NCBI RefSeq assembly: GCF_001659605.2
Contig: NC_035169.2
Span: 15,872,263 to 15,936,262 of the forward strand
Length of the DNA: 64,000 nucleotides
Origin: Manihot esculenta
Lineage: Eukaryota; Streptophyta; Magnoliopsida; Malpighiales; Euphorbiaceae
Direction of reading: 5' to 3'
Part shown: one piece after another, positions 10,394 through 20,685 of the stretch
Position numbering within the stretch: position 1 is the stretch's first letter
Layout: each line of letters begins with the position of its first letter
Program-made: the position numbers and the translations under genes
Notes under the pieces: model-generated
Seen by the model: the letters and a program-made list of their open reading frames with translations, nothing else
Databases searched by the model: none
Told to the model about the DNA's origin: nothing

Positions 10394-12204
10394 ATGACCA
10401 GATCTACCACCCTCAACAATGCTACTGAACAATTACCTTCTGCACCTACTGTCAAGACTGATGTTCCGAGAAACAGAACCAGCTGCGGTTCAAAAGGCAG
10501 CCATAAACACTACTTCACAACACACTTTAGCTGAAGAAAATTCTGTAGCACCTGCTATCAAATGTCCAGAAATTATTGCTGCTCATGATGCTGAAAACAA
10601 ACACAGCAACTGCTGTCTACCTTCTGCACCACCTGCTGCTGTCCAAGAACAGCAACATGCGAAGCTGCTGTCCAAGGGACAGCACATACTGAATCTGCCA
10701 TAACAGAACATGAGGTTGCTGTCCAAACAGAACCAGCAACATACACTGCTGAAACAGAACCAGCAACTGAAGAAATAGCACAAAACGTTGCTGCGTTTGC
10801 CCAAACAGCCGCTGAGATGGCTGAATTTCATGTGCAACTTGCTGCCCCTATTCAAAGACCAGCTGGACCAACTGTACATGCTGATATTGAACCAGAAAAT
10901 CCAGCCATGAGGGCACCAATACCAAGAGAAAGAACACTGAGAGAGTTGACAGCCCCTGTGGATCATCAAGCGCTATGGTGCATCACTAACCCACCTTTGA
11001 CAGCCCCTTTTGAGCTCAAAACAGGTTTGATACATCTACTACCTAAATTTAGAGGTTTGGAGAATGAAAATCCATATAAGCACTTGAAAGAATTTCAAAT
11101 TGTATGTTCATCCATGAGGCCGCAAGGCGTATCTGAAGAGCATGTAAAACTTAGAGCATTCCCATTCTCACTTGATGATTATGCCAAAGATTGGTTATTT
11201 TGCTTACCACCTAGATCAATCACTTCTTGAGATGGTATGGTTAGAGCTTTTCTGAACAAATATTTCCCAATTTCTAAAACCATAGGCATAAGAAGAGAGA
11301 TTTATGGCATTAAGCAAAAAGAAACTGAGGATTTGTATGATTATTGGGAAAGATTTAATAGATTGTGCACAAGTTGTCCTCAACATGACATTTCAGAAAA
11401 ATCCCTCATAGAATCCTTCTATGGAGGTTTACTACCATCCGAAAGGAAATTCATTGATGTAGCATATAGAGGTTCAATTGAAGATAGCACACCTCAAGCA
11501 ATTAGAGAGTTGATTTCAAGACTTGCAGTAGCATCTAGACAATATGGAGATGAAAAACAACTGCAAAAAGGAGTCAATGAGGTAAGTACATCTGTTCACA
11601 CTTCTCAAATTTCTAAACTAACCTCTTCTGTGAAAAGTCTTGTTATAGGTCAAGTTCAACAAGAATATACATTTGAAGGATTCTATGGACAGCCAAGACA
11701 TGATCCCTACCTTGACACTTACAATCCATGTTGGGAAGACCATCCAAACTACGGTTATGCAGAGGCTAACAATTACCAAAATTATCAAGGATATCAAGCC
11801 CAACCAGCACCTCCAAGTTCCATCCAGCACCTTGAGAAGATGATGGAAACAATGGTAAGTTCCATGCAAAGCATGCGACAGGACATAGGACAGCTGACTG
11901 CGTCTATGAGCGGATCTGAATCCCAAGGCACCTCAATGAATGCAAACATGTTAAGAAGAGAGGAAGAGTTTCAAGATGATGAGACAGATGATGAAAGTTG
12001 GCAAGTACAAGAGCAAGCTGCCGAAGAGACGCAACCAGAATACTGTTTGTCCAAACAGAACTTGTTGATAGTTTAGATATCACTGATTGTTTGAGCAAAG
12101 ATGTTTTTGATATGAATCAAGATGTTATTCTAAACAATGATTTATGCAGGGAAGAGAGCCAGAAAGAGCCAGAACTAAAAGAAACTGACTGTTGCACCCA
12201 ACAA
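10394..12204 (+). pseudogene. C family (Athila-like) gag, degenerate
   Basis: The start is taken at ATG 10394, 29 bp after the primer-binding site. The Ala/Glu/Thr-rich N-terminus changes frame at least twice before 10817. The capsid core runs 10817-12076: PRERTLRELTAP, GLIHLLPKFRGLE, KLRAFPFSLDDYAKDWLF, ESFYGGLLPSERKFIDVA. A single TGA (11228-11230, for Trp) splits two frames that are otherwise in phase. A further frame change lies before 12076, after which an acidic region can still be read to about 12200. There is no zinc knuckle, protease or RT: the element is broken off at an inverted gag copy. Confidence 0.85.
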
Positions 12205-12424
12205 CTACCTTTCTTCTCCATATTGTCTAGATGCAGCTGCCAGTGTTGAAATCAACTCTCTTATTGCTTGAGGCATTCTATCTTCAATTGAACCTCCACA
12301 TGCTACATCAATGAATTTTCTTTCGGATGGTAGCAATCCTCCATAGAAATATTCTATGAGTGATTTATCTGAGATGTCATGTTGAGGGCAGCTTGTGCAC
12401 AATCTCTTGAATCTTTTCCAAAAC
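12205..12424 (-). pseudogene. Inverted Athila-like gag fragment, downstream part
   Basis: Minus-strand codons WKRFKRLCTSCPQHDIS, YFYGGLLPSERKFIDVA and IEDRMPQAIREL. It continues, after removal of element B1, with 19780-20113. It lies tail to tail with the plus-strand gag at 10394-12204; the junction is near 12205. Confidence 0.85.
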
Positions 12425-12646
12425 TGATGTAAGCACGACCAACAACACCAAAAATGATGAGCTAGCATTGCCTCAAGGACCAATTACAAGGCTGAGATCC
12501 AAGAGGTTGAAGGAAGCACTTCAAGGATTCATGAAGGAATATGTTGAAGCTTTGCAAGTTCATTTTGAAGTTGAAGAACAATCTGGCCATTCCAAGTCAA
12601 TTAGGCCAAATGTGTCCTTATTGACAATTCAAATTCTGTATTTATA

Positions 12647-12840
12647 GTGGGTAGTCATTTAGTAGTTGGTAGTTAACCAGTAGTGGGTAGTTATTTGGTA
12701 GTGGGTAGTTAAACAGTAGTGGGTGGTTACCTAGTAGTGGATAGTGGCATAGATCATGGGTCCATGCATAGTTGTGGGTAGTGGCAAAGATCATGGGTCC
12801 ATGTATAGTAGTGGGAGGTGGCAAAGATCATGGGTCTTAA
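12647..12840 (+). repeat. Degenerate minisatellite in B U3 (GTAGTGGGTAGTTA-like units)
   Basis: Seven or more imperfect copies of a 15-25-bp unit containing agtagtgggtagt lie just upstream of the TATA box. Copy number differs between B LTRs (fewer around 36695-36810, a different arrangement at 43985-44145). Read antisense it makes a Tyr-Pro-Leu-rich frame with no coding value. Repeats in this position could act as enhancer units; that is inference. Confidence 0.8.
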
Positions 12841-12847
12841 TTTAGAC

Positions 12848-12855
12848 TATATAAA
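12848..12855 (+). promoter_or_regulatory. TATA box of B LTR
   Basis: TATATAAA directly after the U3 repeat block, about 300 bp before the LTR end. The same motif recurs in the other B LTRs (near 18652+ after removal of the insert, and 38630). Confidence 0.7.
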
Positions 12856-13150
12856 GCATCCATTTTTCTATTGTAGACAGATTATCAATTATTCAATACA
12901 ATTGCTTTATGCGATTCTTCTTTGAGAGCTTAAGAGAGATCTTGGTTCTTGACATTGCATCACGAATAAGGTTTGATACTAACTTGTATGTTTCTTATTC
13001 TTGCTGCTCTTGAAATCAATCCATTATACGTGTTCTTAATTGCATGTTAATTAAGGGTGCTTTAGATTGGGGAATTATTTTCTGAATTAAGTTCTTTTTA
13101 CTAGGGTATGTGTCGTTTCAGTCTCTAATAGGCTGGGGTTCCGCATCAAT

Positions 13151-13163
13151 TGGTATCAGAGCT
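13151..13163 (+). other. Primer-binding site of B1 (initiator-Met tRNA)
   Basis: TGGTATCAGAGCT, 2 bp after the LTR end, complementary to the 3' end of plant initiator-Met tRNA, the usual primer of plant Ty3/gypsy chromoviruses. Confidence 0.9.
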
Positions 13164-14121
13164 AGGCTTAGTAATAATTTCTTAACTATCCTTTGCGTCT
13201 TTGCATTCAATTTTGTCCATTATTGGCTGAATATATCACTTTGGAAATCTGGTTTGGGATACCTATTAGAGCCGAATACATTGTTTGGTTGTTGTTCAAA
13301 TCAAATTTTACCCTAAATTCTTGTTTAGGCTGAATTACTATCTTTAGTGATTTGGTTTATGCTTTCTGCCCTAATTCATATGCTGTCATTCTAATACTCT
13401 TAGAATAGTATTTCCAGTGTTTTACTTCTGTCCATAAAAAAAAAAAAAACAAAACAAGAAGAAAAAAAAAAAAGGAAAAAAAAAGAATTTCTGCCACTTT
13501 GGTTCATTTGTTCAAACTTCATCCTGATTGATATCTACTGATATAAATCATATTTCATATACCTTGAACATATTTCTGGGCTTGGAATTCGAAATACATG
13601 TTTGGGGTAGGTTTAGGACAAATTTGGGTAGTATTTTCACAAAACAGTTGTACTTAATACTTGCTGTTTTAAGTGTCTATTTTGTTTGCTTGCTTTGAAT
13701 TAATTTTGTTGAGTCAATATTAATATCAGTTAACCTAGGATTGCATGCTTAGGGAAAACTTCGTGTTAAGCACATCCGTCTTGTCAATTTTTGATTCTTA
13801 GTTTGTCAATTTGGTGTCTTCCTGTCTGTTGGTTCCTTACATTTAGTTTGACAAATTGCACATTGTTGAACATCTAATTACACTTAGTACACGAAATTTA
13901 ACTTTTGTGTGCTAAATCAATCTATTTGTTCATTTTGGTCAGTTTGCATCTAGTTTTGTTTCCTATCTTTTCTTCTTAGGTCTTTCCTTGCTTTCCTTAT
14001 TATTTGAATCATACAAGCTTGGCTTATTGAGTCCTTATTCTGAAGTGCACTTTTGAGATACCAAGTGAGTGCTTGAAAATTAAACACGTGAGTTGAGAGA
14101 ATTGTGAATTTTTTTTCTATA
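13164..14121 (+). other. B1 untranslated leader
   Basis: About 0.96 kb of AT-rich sequence with a purine/A-rich tract at 13435-13490. No credible gene. The first in-frame ATG of the polyprotein is 14104, but the ATG at 14122 (MSGHNTG) is the likelier start because the five residues before it are a poly-T-derived run. Confidence 0.75.
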
Positions 14122-17100
14122 ATGTCTGGGCATAATACTGGTGACACTTCTGACCCTACATTTGATCTTAAAGATATATATAAAGCTTTCATGGATAGCT
14201 TTCAGAAGCTAAATTCGAGAATGGATAACCTTGAGGACAACCTTAGATCTTCAAAGGGCAAGTCCATTCAGAGGGATGATGATACACACGATCCATCCTA
14301 TGATGAGGAAAATGAGGCACAATCAGCCCCTGTCCGAGCCAGAAGGTTCAATGATCGTGTACCATATGTAGATAACAGTATGAACTCCATAAAGATGAAG
14401 ATTCCAAGCTTCAATGGTAAGGCTGATGTTGATGCCTATTTAGAGTGGGAGCGTAAAGTGGAGATGGTTTTTAACTGTCAAAACTATTCCGATGATAAAA
14501 AGGTAAAACTTGCTGCCCTTGAGTTTTCAGATTATGCACTAATATGGTGGGATGAGCTTGTGAAATCTAGGAGAAGGAATGGAGAGTTACCCATTGCTAG
14601 TTGGGATGAGATGAAGCGAATCATGAGGAAGAAATATGTGCCTACTTATTACCATAGAGATCTCCATCATCAATTGCAAAGATTAACTCAGGGATCAAAG
14701 TCTGTTGATGAGTATCATAAGGAGATGGAGTTGCTCCTGATCAAAGCAAACATAGTGGAGGAGGAAGACCAGACTATGGCTCGTTTCTTTGGTGGTCTAA
14801 ACAAGGAGATTGCTGATGTGGTTGATTTGCAACCATATGTTGATTTGGAAGACTTGGTGAACATTGCAATTAAGGTGGAAAGACAAAGAGGCCGAAATAG
14901 ATGGGGGAGCAACAGGGCTGCTCAAAACTCCAACAGCAAATGGGGTTCCAAATGGAACACCAAGCCTGATCCTAAAAGGTTTGAAAAGTCTTCAACTCAA
15001 AAAGGCATGTTACCTTCCAAAGAAACATCCAACTCTCATGGTAAAAATGAATCCGCCCCAAAATCAAATAGAACTAGAGATATTCAGTGCTTTAAATGTA
15101 AAGGGCGTGGGCATTATGCCAATGAGTGTGCTAATAAACGTGCTATGGTAGTGAGGGGAGATGAGATAGTCTCCGAAAGTGATTCTGATTCTGATGAAGT
15201 ACCACCTTTAGAAGATTGTTCTGATGTAGAGATAGAAGAGTATCCTGTTCAAGGAGAGTCCTTAGTGATATTGCGTACTTTAAATGTTTCTATTAAAGAA
15301 GAGGGACTTGAACAGCGTGAAAACATCTTTCACACTCGTTGTTTGGTTGGTGGTAAAGTCTGTAGCATGATAATAGATTCGGGTAGTCAAGTTAATTGTG
15401 CTAGTACTATTTTAGTTGATAAATTAGGACTAGAAACTATTAAACACCCTAATCCTTACAGACTTCAGTGGTTGAATGATAGCGGCGAGGCAAAGGTAAC
15501 CAAGCAATGTAAAGTGTCATTTTCTATTGGCAAATATGTAGATGAGGTTACTTGTGATATTGTACCCATGCAGGCTGGACACATTTTGTTAGGTGGACCA
15601 TGGCAATTTGATAGGCGTGTCATTCATGATGGGTATAGTAATAGGTTTTCTTTTACGTTCCTCGGTGTAAAACATATACTTGTACCATTATCTCCTAAAG
15701 ATGTATATGCAGATCAAGTGAAATTACAACAATCTGCTAAATTGGGTAAGGGAGGTGAGACAAGTAAAAAGAATGAGGGAAAAGAGGCCAGTAGTAAAAT
15801 GAAAGTTTCGAATGGCCCAAAGGAGAGTGACTGCACGGGAAAGGATAAAAATGAGAGATGTGCAGGAGAGAAAACGTTAGTGAGTGTGGAGGTAAAAGGA
15901 GAGCTGAGTGAGAAGAGTGAAGAATTCAGCAAGTCTTCCTTTTATTGTAAAGAGAGAGAGCTGAAGAAAGCATACTTAGGGAAGAGAGCTTTGATTATAT
16001 TGCGTTTTAGTTCCAATTTTATGATTGAGACTAACCCTACTGTTGAATTGCCTAGTTCTTTTTCTAAGTTATTGCAGGAGTTTGCGGATGTATTTCCTGA
16101 GGAGGTGCCATCTGGGTTGCCACCCATTAGGGGAATAGAACATCAAATCGATTTTGTTCCTGGAGCTCAGATTCCAAACCGTCCAGCTTACCGTAGCAAT
16201 CCTGAGGAGACGAAGGAATTGCAAAAGCAAGTTGATGAGTTGCTAGCTAAGGGACATATCAGGGAGAGCCTTAGTCCATGCGCAGTACCTGTTTTGTTGG
16301 TTCCAAAGAAAGATGGAACAATGCGCATGTGTGTTGATTGTCGTGCGATCAACAAAATCACTGTAAAGTATCGCCATCCTATTCCTAGATTAGATGATAT
16401 GCTTGAAGAATTATGTGGTGCTGTTTTCTTTACAAAAATTGATTTGAAAAGCGGTTATCATCAAATTAGGATGAAGTTAGGTGATGAGTGGAAAACTGCC
16501 TTTAAGACAAAATATGGTTTATATGAATGGTTAGTCATGCCTTTTGGCTTAACTAATGCACCTAGCACATTTATGAGATTGATGAACCATGTTTTGCGTG
16601 ATTACCTAGGTAAGTTTGTGGTTGTGTATTTTGATGATATATTGATTTATAGCCGAAACATGGATGACCACATTAGGCATGTTGAACTTGTTTTACAGAA
16701 GTTGCGTGAACATTGAACTGTATGCTAATCTTAAGAAATGCACATTTTGTACTGATAGTGTCATATTCCTAGGATTTATTATTAGTTCACGTGGAGTTGA
16801 GGTAGATACTGAAAAGGTTAAGGCTATCCAAGAATGGCCTACACCTAAGAATGCTAATGAGGTGAGATCCTTTCATGGATTGGCAAGCTTCTATAGGAGG
16901 TTTGTTAGAGATTTCAGCACTATTGCTGCACCTCTAAATGAGATTATTAAAAAGGCTGTTGGGTTTAAGTGGGGTAAAGAACAGGAACTTGCATTTAACA
17001 CATTGAAAGAAAAACTTACTACCGCTCCTGTTTTAAGGTTACCTGATTTTTCTAAAACCTTTGAAATTGAATGTGATGCTTCTAGGATTGGTATTGGTGC

Positions 17101-18474
17101 TGTTCTTATGCAGGAAGGCCGACCCATAGCATATTTTAGTGAGAAGTTAGGTGGCGCACAATTGAACTATTCCACCTATGACAAAGAGTTCTATGCACTG
17201 ATTAGGGCTCTTGAAGTTTGGGAACACTACTTGCTGCCTAATGAGTTTGTGATTCATACCGACCATCAGTCTCTCAAACACTTGAAGGGACAAGGGAAGT
17301 TGAACAAGCGGCATTTTCTAAGTCCTTGCCACATGGGTTGTATACTCCTTTGCCTGTACCTACTGAACCTTGGACTGATATATCTATGGATTTTGTGATA
17401 GGTTTACCTAGGACAAAAAGAGGTAGAGATTCAGTGTTTGTTGTTGTAGATTGCTTTAGCAAGATGGCACATTTTATTCCATGTCATAAAACTGATGATG
17501 CAACGAACATAGCTGATTTGTTTTTCAGGGAAGTAGTCCGTTTGCATGGTATACCTAGGACTATTGTTTCTGATAGAGATTCTAAGTTCCTTAGTCATTT
17601 CTGGCGTGTTTTGTGGGGGAAATTGGGTACTAAACTTTTATTTTCTACTACTTGTCATCCACAAACAGATGGCCAAACTGAAGTTGTTAATAGGACTTTA
17701 GGAACTATGCTTCGTGCTATTGTGGGTAGGAACTTGAAAACTTGGGAAGAATGTTTGCCATATGTTGAATTTGCTTATAATCGAGCAGTCCATTCTTCTA
17801 CTGGTTATTCAGCTTTTGAGGTTGTGTATGGTTTTAATCCATTAACTGTACTAGATTTAATGCCTTTACCTTTGAACGAGTTGTCTAATTTAGATGGAAA
17901 AGCGAAGGCTGAAATGGTTAAATCAATACACGTGAAAGCGCGTGAGCATATTGAGAAGCGTAACAGCATATATGAGAAACAGGCCAATAAGGGTCGCAAG
18001 AAAGTTGTATTCAAACCAGGTGATTGGGTTTAGATCCATATGCGAAAGGAAAGGTTTCCAACTCAAAGGAAATCAAAACTCGATGCACGAGGGGATGGAC
18101 CAGATCAAGTGCTGAAACGAATCAATGACAATGCATACATAATTGATCTGCCAGGTGAGTTTGGTGTAAGTGCTACCTTTAATGTTTCTGATTTGTCTCC
18201 TTTTGATTTTGGTACAGATTCGAGGACGAATCCTTTTCAAGAGGGAGGGGATGATGTAAGCACGACCAACAACACCAAAAATGATGAGCTAGCATTGCCT
18301 CAAGGACCAATTACAAGGCTGAGATCCAAGAGGTTGAAGGAAGCACTTCAAGGATTCATGAAGGAATATGTTGAAGCTTTGCAAGTTCATTTTGAAGTTG
18401 AAGAACAATCTGGCCATTCCAAGTCAATTAGGCCAAATGTGTCCTTATTGACAATTCAAATTCTGTATTTATAG
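14122..18474 (+). pseudogene. B1 gag-pol polyprotein gene, frameshifted and deleted, tail in 3' LTR
   Basis: Domains in order: gag capsid (MNSIKMKIPSF at 14380, WWDEL at ~14550), CCHC knuckle CFKCKGRGHYANEC (~15087-15128), protease DSG (15376-15384), RT with YFDD (16627-16638), RH ECDAS (~17070), integrase core (IVSDRDSKF ~17565) and C-terminal [13 protein letters not shown] (~18165). Gag to RT is one open frame to 16716. A 1-bp insertion near 16713 (cattgaac; compare catgaac at 29515) shifts the frame. At ~17313 about 0.44 kb is missing compared with 29940-30378, removing the end of RH and the integrase HHCC region. TAG at 18031-18033 replaces Trp. The last frame runs through the purine tract into the LTR, ending at 18474 after GPITRLRSKRL. 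No chromodomain is evident after the integrase. Confidence 0.92.
18239..18251 (+). other. Polypurine tract of B1
   Basis: AAGAGGGAGGGGA directly before the 3' LTR; it primes plus-strand DNA synthesis. It is also translated, as part of the frame that enters the LTR. Confidence 0.85.
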
Positions 18475-19779
18475 TGGGTAGTCATTTAGTAGTTGGTAGT
18501 TAACCAGTAGTGGGTAGTTATTTGGTAGTGGGTAGTTAAACAGTAGTGGGTGGTTACCTAGTAGTGGATAGTGGCATAGATCATGGGTCCATGCATAGTT
18601 GTGGGTAGTGGCAAAGATCATGGGTCCATGTATAGTAGTGGGAGGTGGCAAAGATCATGGGTGACGCGGAACCCTATGGCACAAGCCTCAAACTCACACG
18701 CACAAGTAGATACGGAACCCAAAGATCTGATAAACCCACCTCCTATGGCACCCCAAACTTAGAGAAGCTGAAACACCAATGATCGAAGGATTTAGATGAG
18801 AATCCGACAAACGCCACAACAAATAGTTGATAAGTTAGCCAAGATTCCTGGTGCAATTGATGAAAGCAAATCCTCACTCTCACTCTAAGAAATACACGCC
18901 AAAGGCATGAAAGAAATTCTGAAAAGTTTGATTAAAAGCTGCCTCTTACAATTGTTTCTTATCCTTATATAGTAAGGAGAAAAAGAAATAAAACCCTAAG
19001 ACACTCTTCTTGGGCCTGACTTAAACACATAAGACCCAAGTCCAATCACACACTAAAATAACATATAAGTATTAAAATATAAGCCCACAACATGGCCCAA
19101 CACTCTTAAACTTAAAAGATAAAATATGGCCAGAATACAAGCCCAAACAAAACTAAAATAAAACAAGTGTTTAAATAATAAAACTTGCAAGCCCATCATA
19201 ACAAAGTTGAATCTTCACAAAAGCCTTACTTGATCTTCACTTTAGGCTTTCCTTTATGTAGTTTTAGCCCATAGGTTTGATTAGGCTCCCTCAGCCTATG
19301 ATTGCAAATGTTGCACCAAATCTGTCCCATATGAGTTAAAGCACGCCCTAAATATATATGGATTATATGAATATGATTTTGAACTACTCTTGGATCCATT
19401 GGAATGATATAAGTTTGCTCCACACCATTGTTAGAAATTTGTCCTATTGGATCCGTATCAATGGGTCTTAATTTAGACTATATAAAGCATCCATTTTTCT
19501 ATTGTAGACAGATTATCAATTATTCAATACAATTGCTTTATGCGATTCTTCTTTGAGAGCTTAAGAGAGATCTTGGTTCTTGACATTGCATCACGAATAA
19601 GGTTTGATACTAACTTGTATGTTTCTTATTCTTGCTGCTCTTGAAATCAATCCATTATAAGTGTTCTTAATTGCATGTTAATTAAGGGTGCTTTAGATTG
19701 GGGAATTATTTTCTGAATTAAGTTCTTTTTACTAGGGTATGTGTCGTTTCAGTCTCTAATAGGCTGGGGTTCCGCATCA
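18252..19779 (+). repeat. 3' LTR of B1, split by a solo LTR-A
   Basis: 18252-18661 plus 19466-19779 gives 724 bp, equal to the 5' LTR and almost identical to it. The intervening 18662-19460 is a solo LTR-A with TSD ATGGG. Confidence 0.92.
18662..19460 (-). repeat. Solo LTR-A in B1 3' LTR, TSD ATGGG
   Basis: 799 bp, both LTR ends intact, flanked by ATGGG at 18657-18661 and 19461-19465. A clean TSD shows that a whole A element inserted here and then lost its internal part by LTR-LTR recombination. Since it lies in a very young B1 copy, both events are recent. The 65-codon LTR frame is open (19226-19423). Confidence 0.93.
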
Positions 19780-20113
19780 AAAACTCATACAGATCTTCAG
19801 TCTCTTTTTGTTTTATGCCACTTATCTCTCTTCTTATGCCTATGGCTTTAGAAGTTAGGAAATATTTGTTCAGAAAAGCTCTGACCATACCATCCCAAGA
19901 ACTTATTGAACCAGGTGGTAGGTAGAATAGCCAATCTTTGGCATAATCATCAAGTGAGAATGGGTATACTCTCAATTTCACAAGTTCTTCAGATATGCCT
20001 TGTGGCCTCATGGTAGAACATACTATGTGAAATTCTTTCAAGTGTTTATGGGGGTCTTCATTCTCCAAACCTCTGAATTTATGTAGGAGGTGTATCAAAC
20101 CTGTTTTTAGCTG
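19780..20113 (-). pseudogene. Inverted Athila-like gag fragment, upstream part
   Basis: Minus-strand codons TGLIHLLHKFRGLENEDP, EFHIVCSTMRPQG and DDYAKDWLFYLPPGS, joining 12205-12424 across B1 and its TSD. Here the Trp codon that is stop in the two plus-strand copies is intact (SSWDGMV). It ends at ~20113 against a B LTR end piece. Confidence 0.86.
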
Positions 20114-20225
20114 TGTTCTTAATTGCATGTTAATTAAGGGTGCTTTAGATTGGGGAATTATTTTTTGAATTAAGTTCTTTGGGTATGTGTCGTTTCAGTC
20201 TCTAATAGGCTGGGATTTCGCATCA
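20114..20225 (+). repeat. B LTR, final 112 bp only
   Basis: Matches 13035-13148 with a few changes (TTTCGCATCA end), joined on the left to the inverted Athila-like gag. It is followed by the primer-binding site TGGTATCAGAGCT at 20228-20240. Confidence 0.88.
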
Positions 20226-20685
20226 ATTGGTATCAGAGCTAGGCTTAGTAATAATTTCTTAACTATCATTTGCGTCTTTGCATTCAATCTCGTCCATTAT
20301 TGGCTGAATGTATCACTTTGAAAATCTAGTTCGGGATACCTATTAGAGTCGAATACATTGTTTGGTTGCTGTTCAAATCAAATTTTACCCTAAATTCTTG
20401 TTTAGGCGGAATTACTATCTTTAGTGATTTGGTTTATGCTTTCTGCCCTAATTCATATGCTGCTATTCTAATACTCTTAGAATAGTATTTCCAGTGTTTT
20501 ACTTCTGTCCATATTAAAAAAAAAAAAAAACCAAAACAAGAAGAAAAAAAAAAGAAAAAAAAAAGAATTTCTGCCACTTTGGGTCATTTGTTCAAACTTC
20601 ATTCTGATTGATATCTACTGATATAAACCATATTTTGTATACCTTGAACATATTTCTGGGCTTGGAATTCGAAATACATGTTCGG
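20226..20685 (+). other. B-type primer-binding site and partial leader
   Basis: Collinear with 13149-13605 of B1, including the A-rich tract (20514-20560). It lacks the second half of the leader and the B gag start. No coding content. Confidence 0.82.

Larger units (their letters stand above)
12425..13148 (+). repeat. 5' LTR of B1
   Basis: 724 bp, TGATGTAAGC ... TTCCGCATCA. U3 contains, in order, a coding tail (GPITRLRSKRLKEAL), a short-repeat block (12647-12840) and a TATA box. It is followed by the primer-binding site at 13151. Confidence 0.93.
12425..19779 (+). mobile_element. B1: nearly complete Ty3/gypsy (CRM-like) element, TSD AAAAC
   Basis: 5' LTR 12425-13148, internal 13149-18251, 3' LTR 18252-19779 (interrupted by a solo LTR-A). 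The TSD AAAAC is at 12420-12424 and 19780-19784, splitting an inverted Athila-like gag. By eye the two 724-bp LTRs differ at about one base (acgtgtt near 13030 versus aagtgtt near 19660), so insertion was recent. Despite this the coding region is dead: a 1-bp frameshift, a ~0.44-kb deletion across the RH/IN border, and a nonsense codon. Confidence 0.93.

Noticed and set aside
12642..12824. Minus-strand Tyr-Pro-Leu repeat ORF (also at 18469-18651)
   Set aside because: Antisense reading of the U3 minisatellite of LTR-B; the repeat, not a protein, explains it.
12650..12840. Possible CRISPR-like array
   Set aside because: Units are imperfect, have no uniform spacers and lie in a plant LTR; plant nuclear DNA has no CRISPR arrays.
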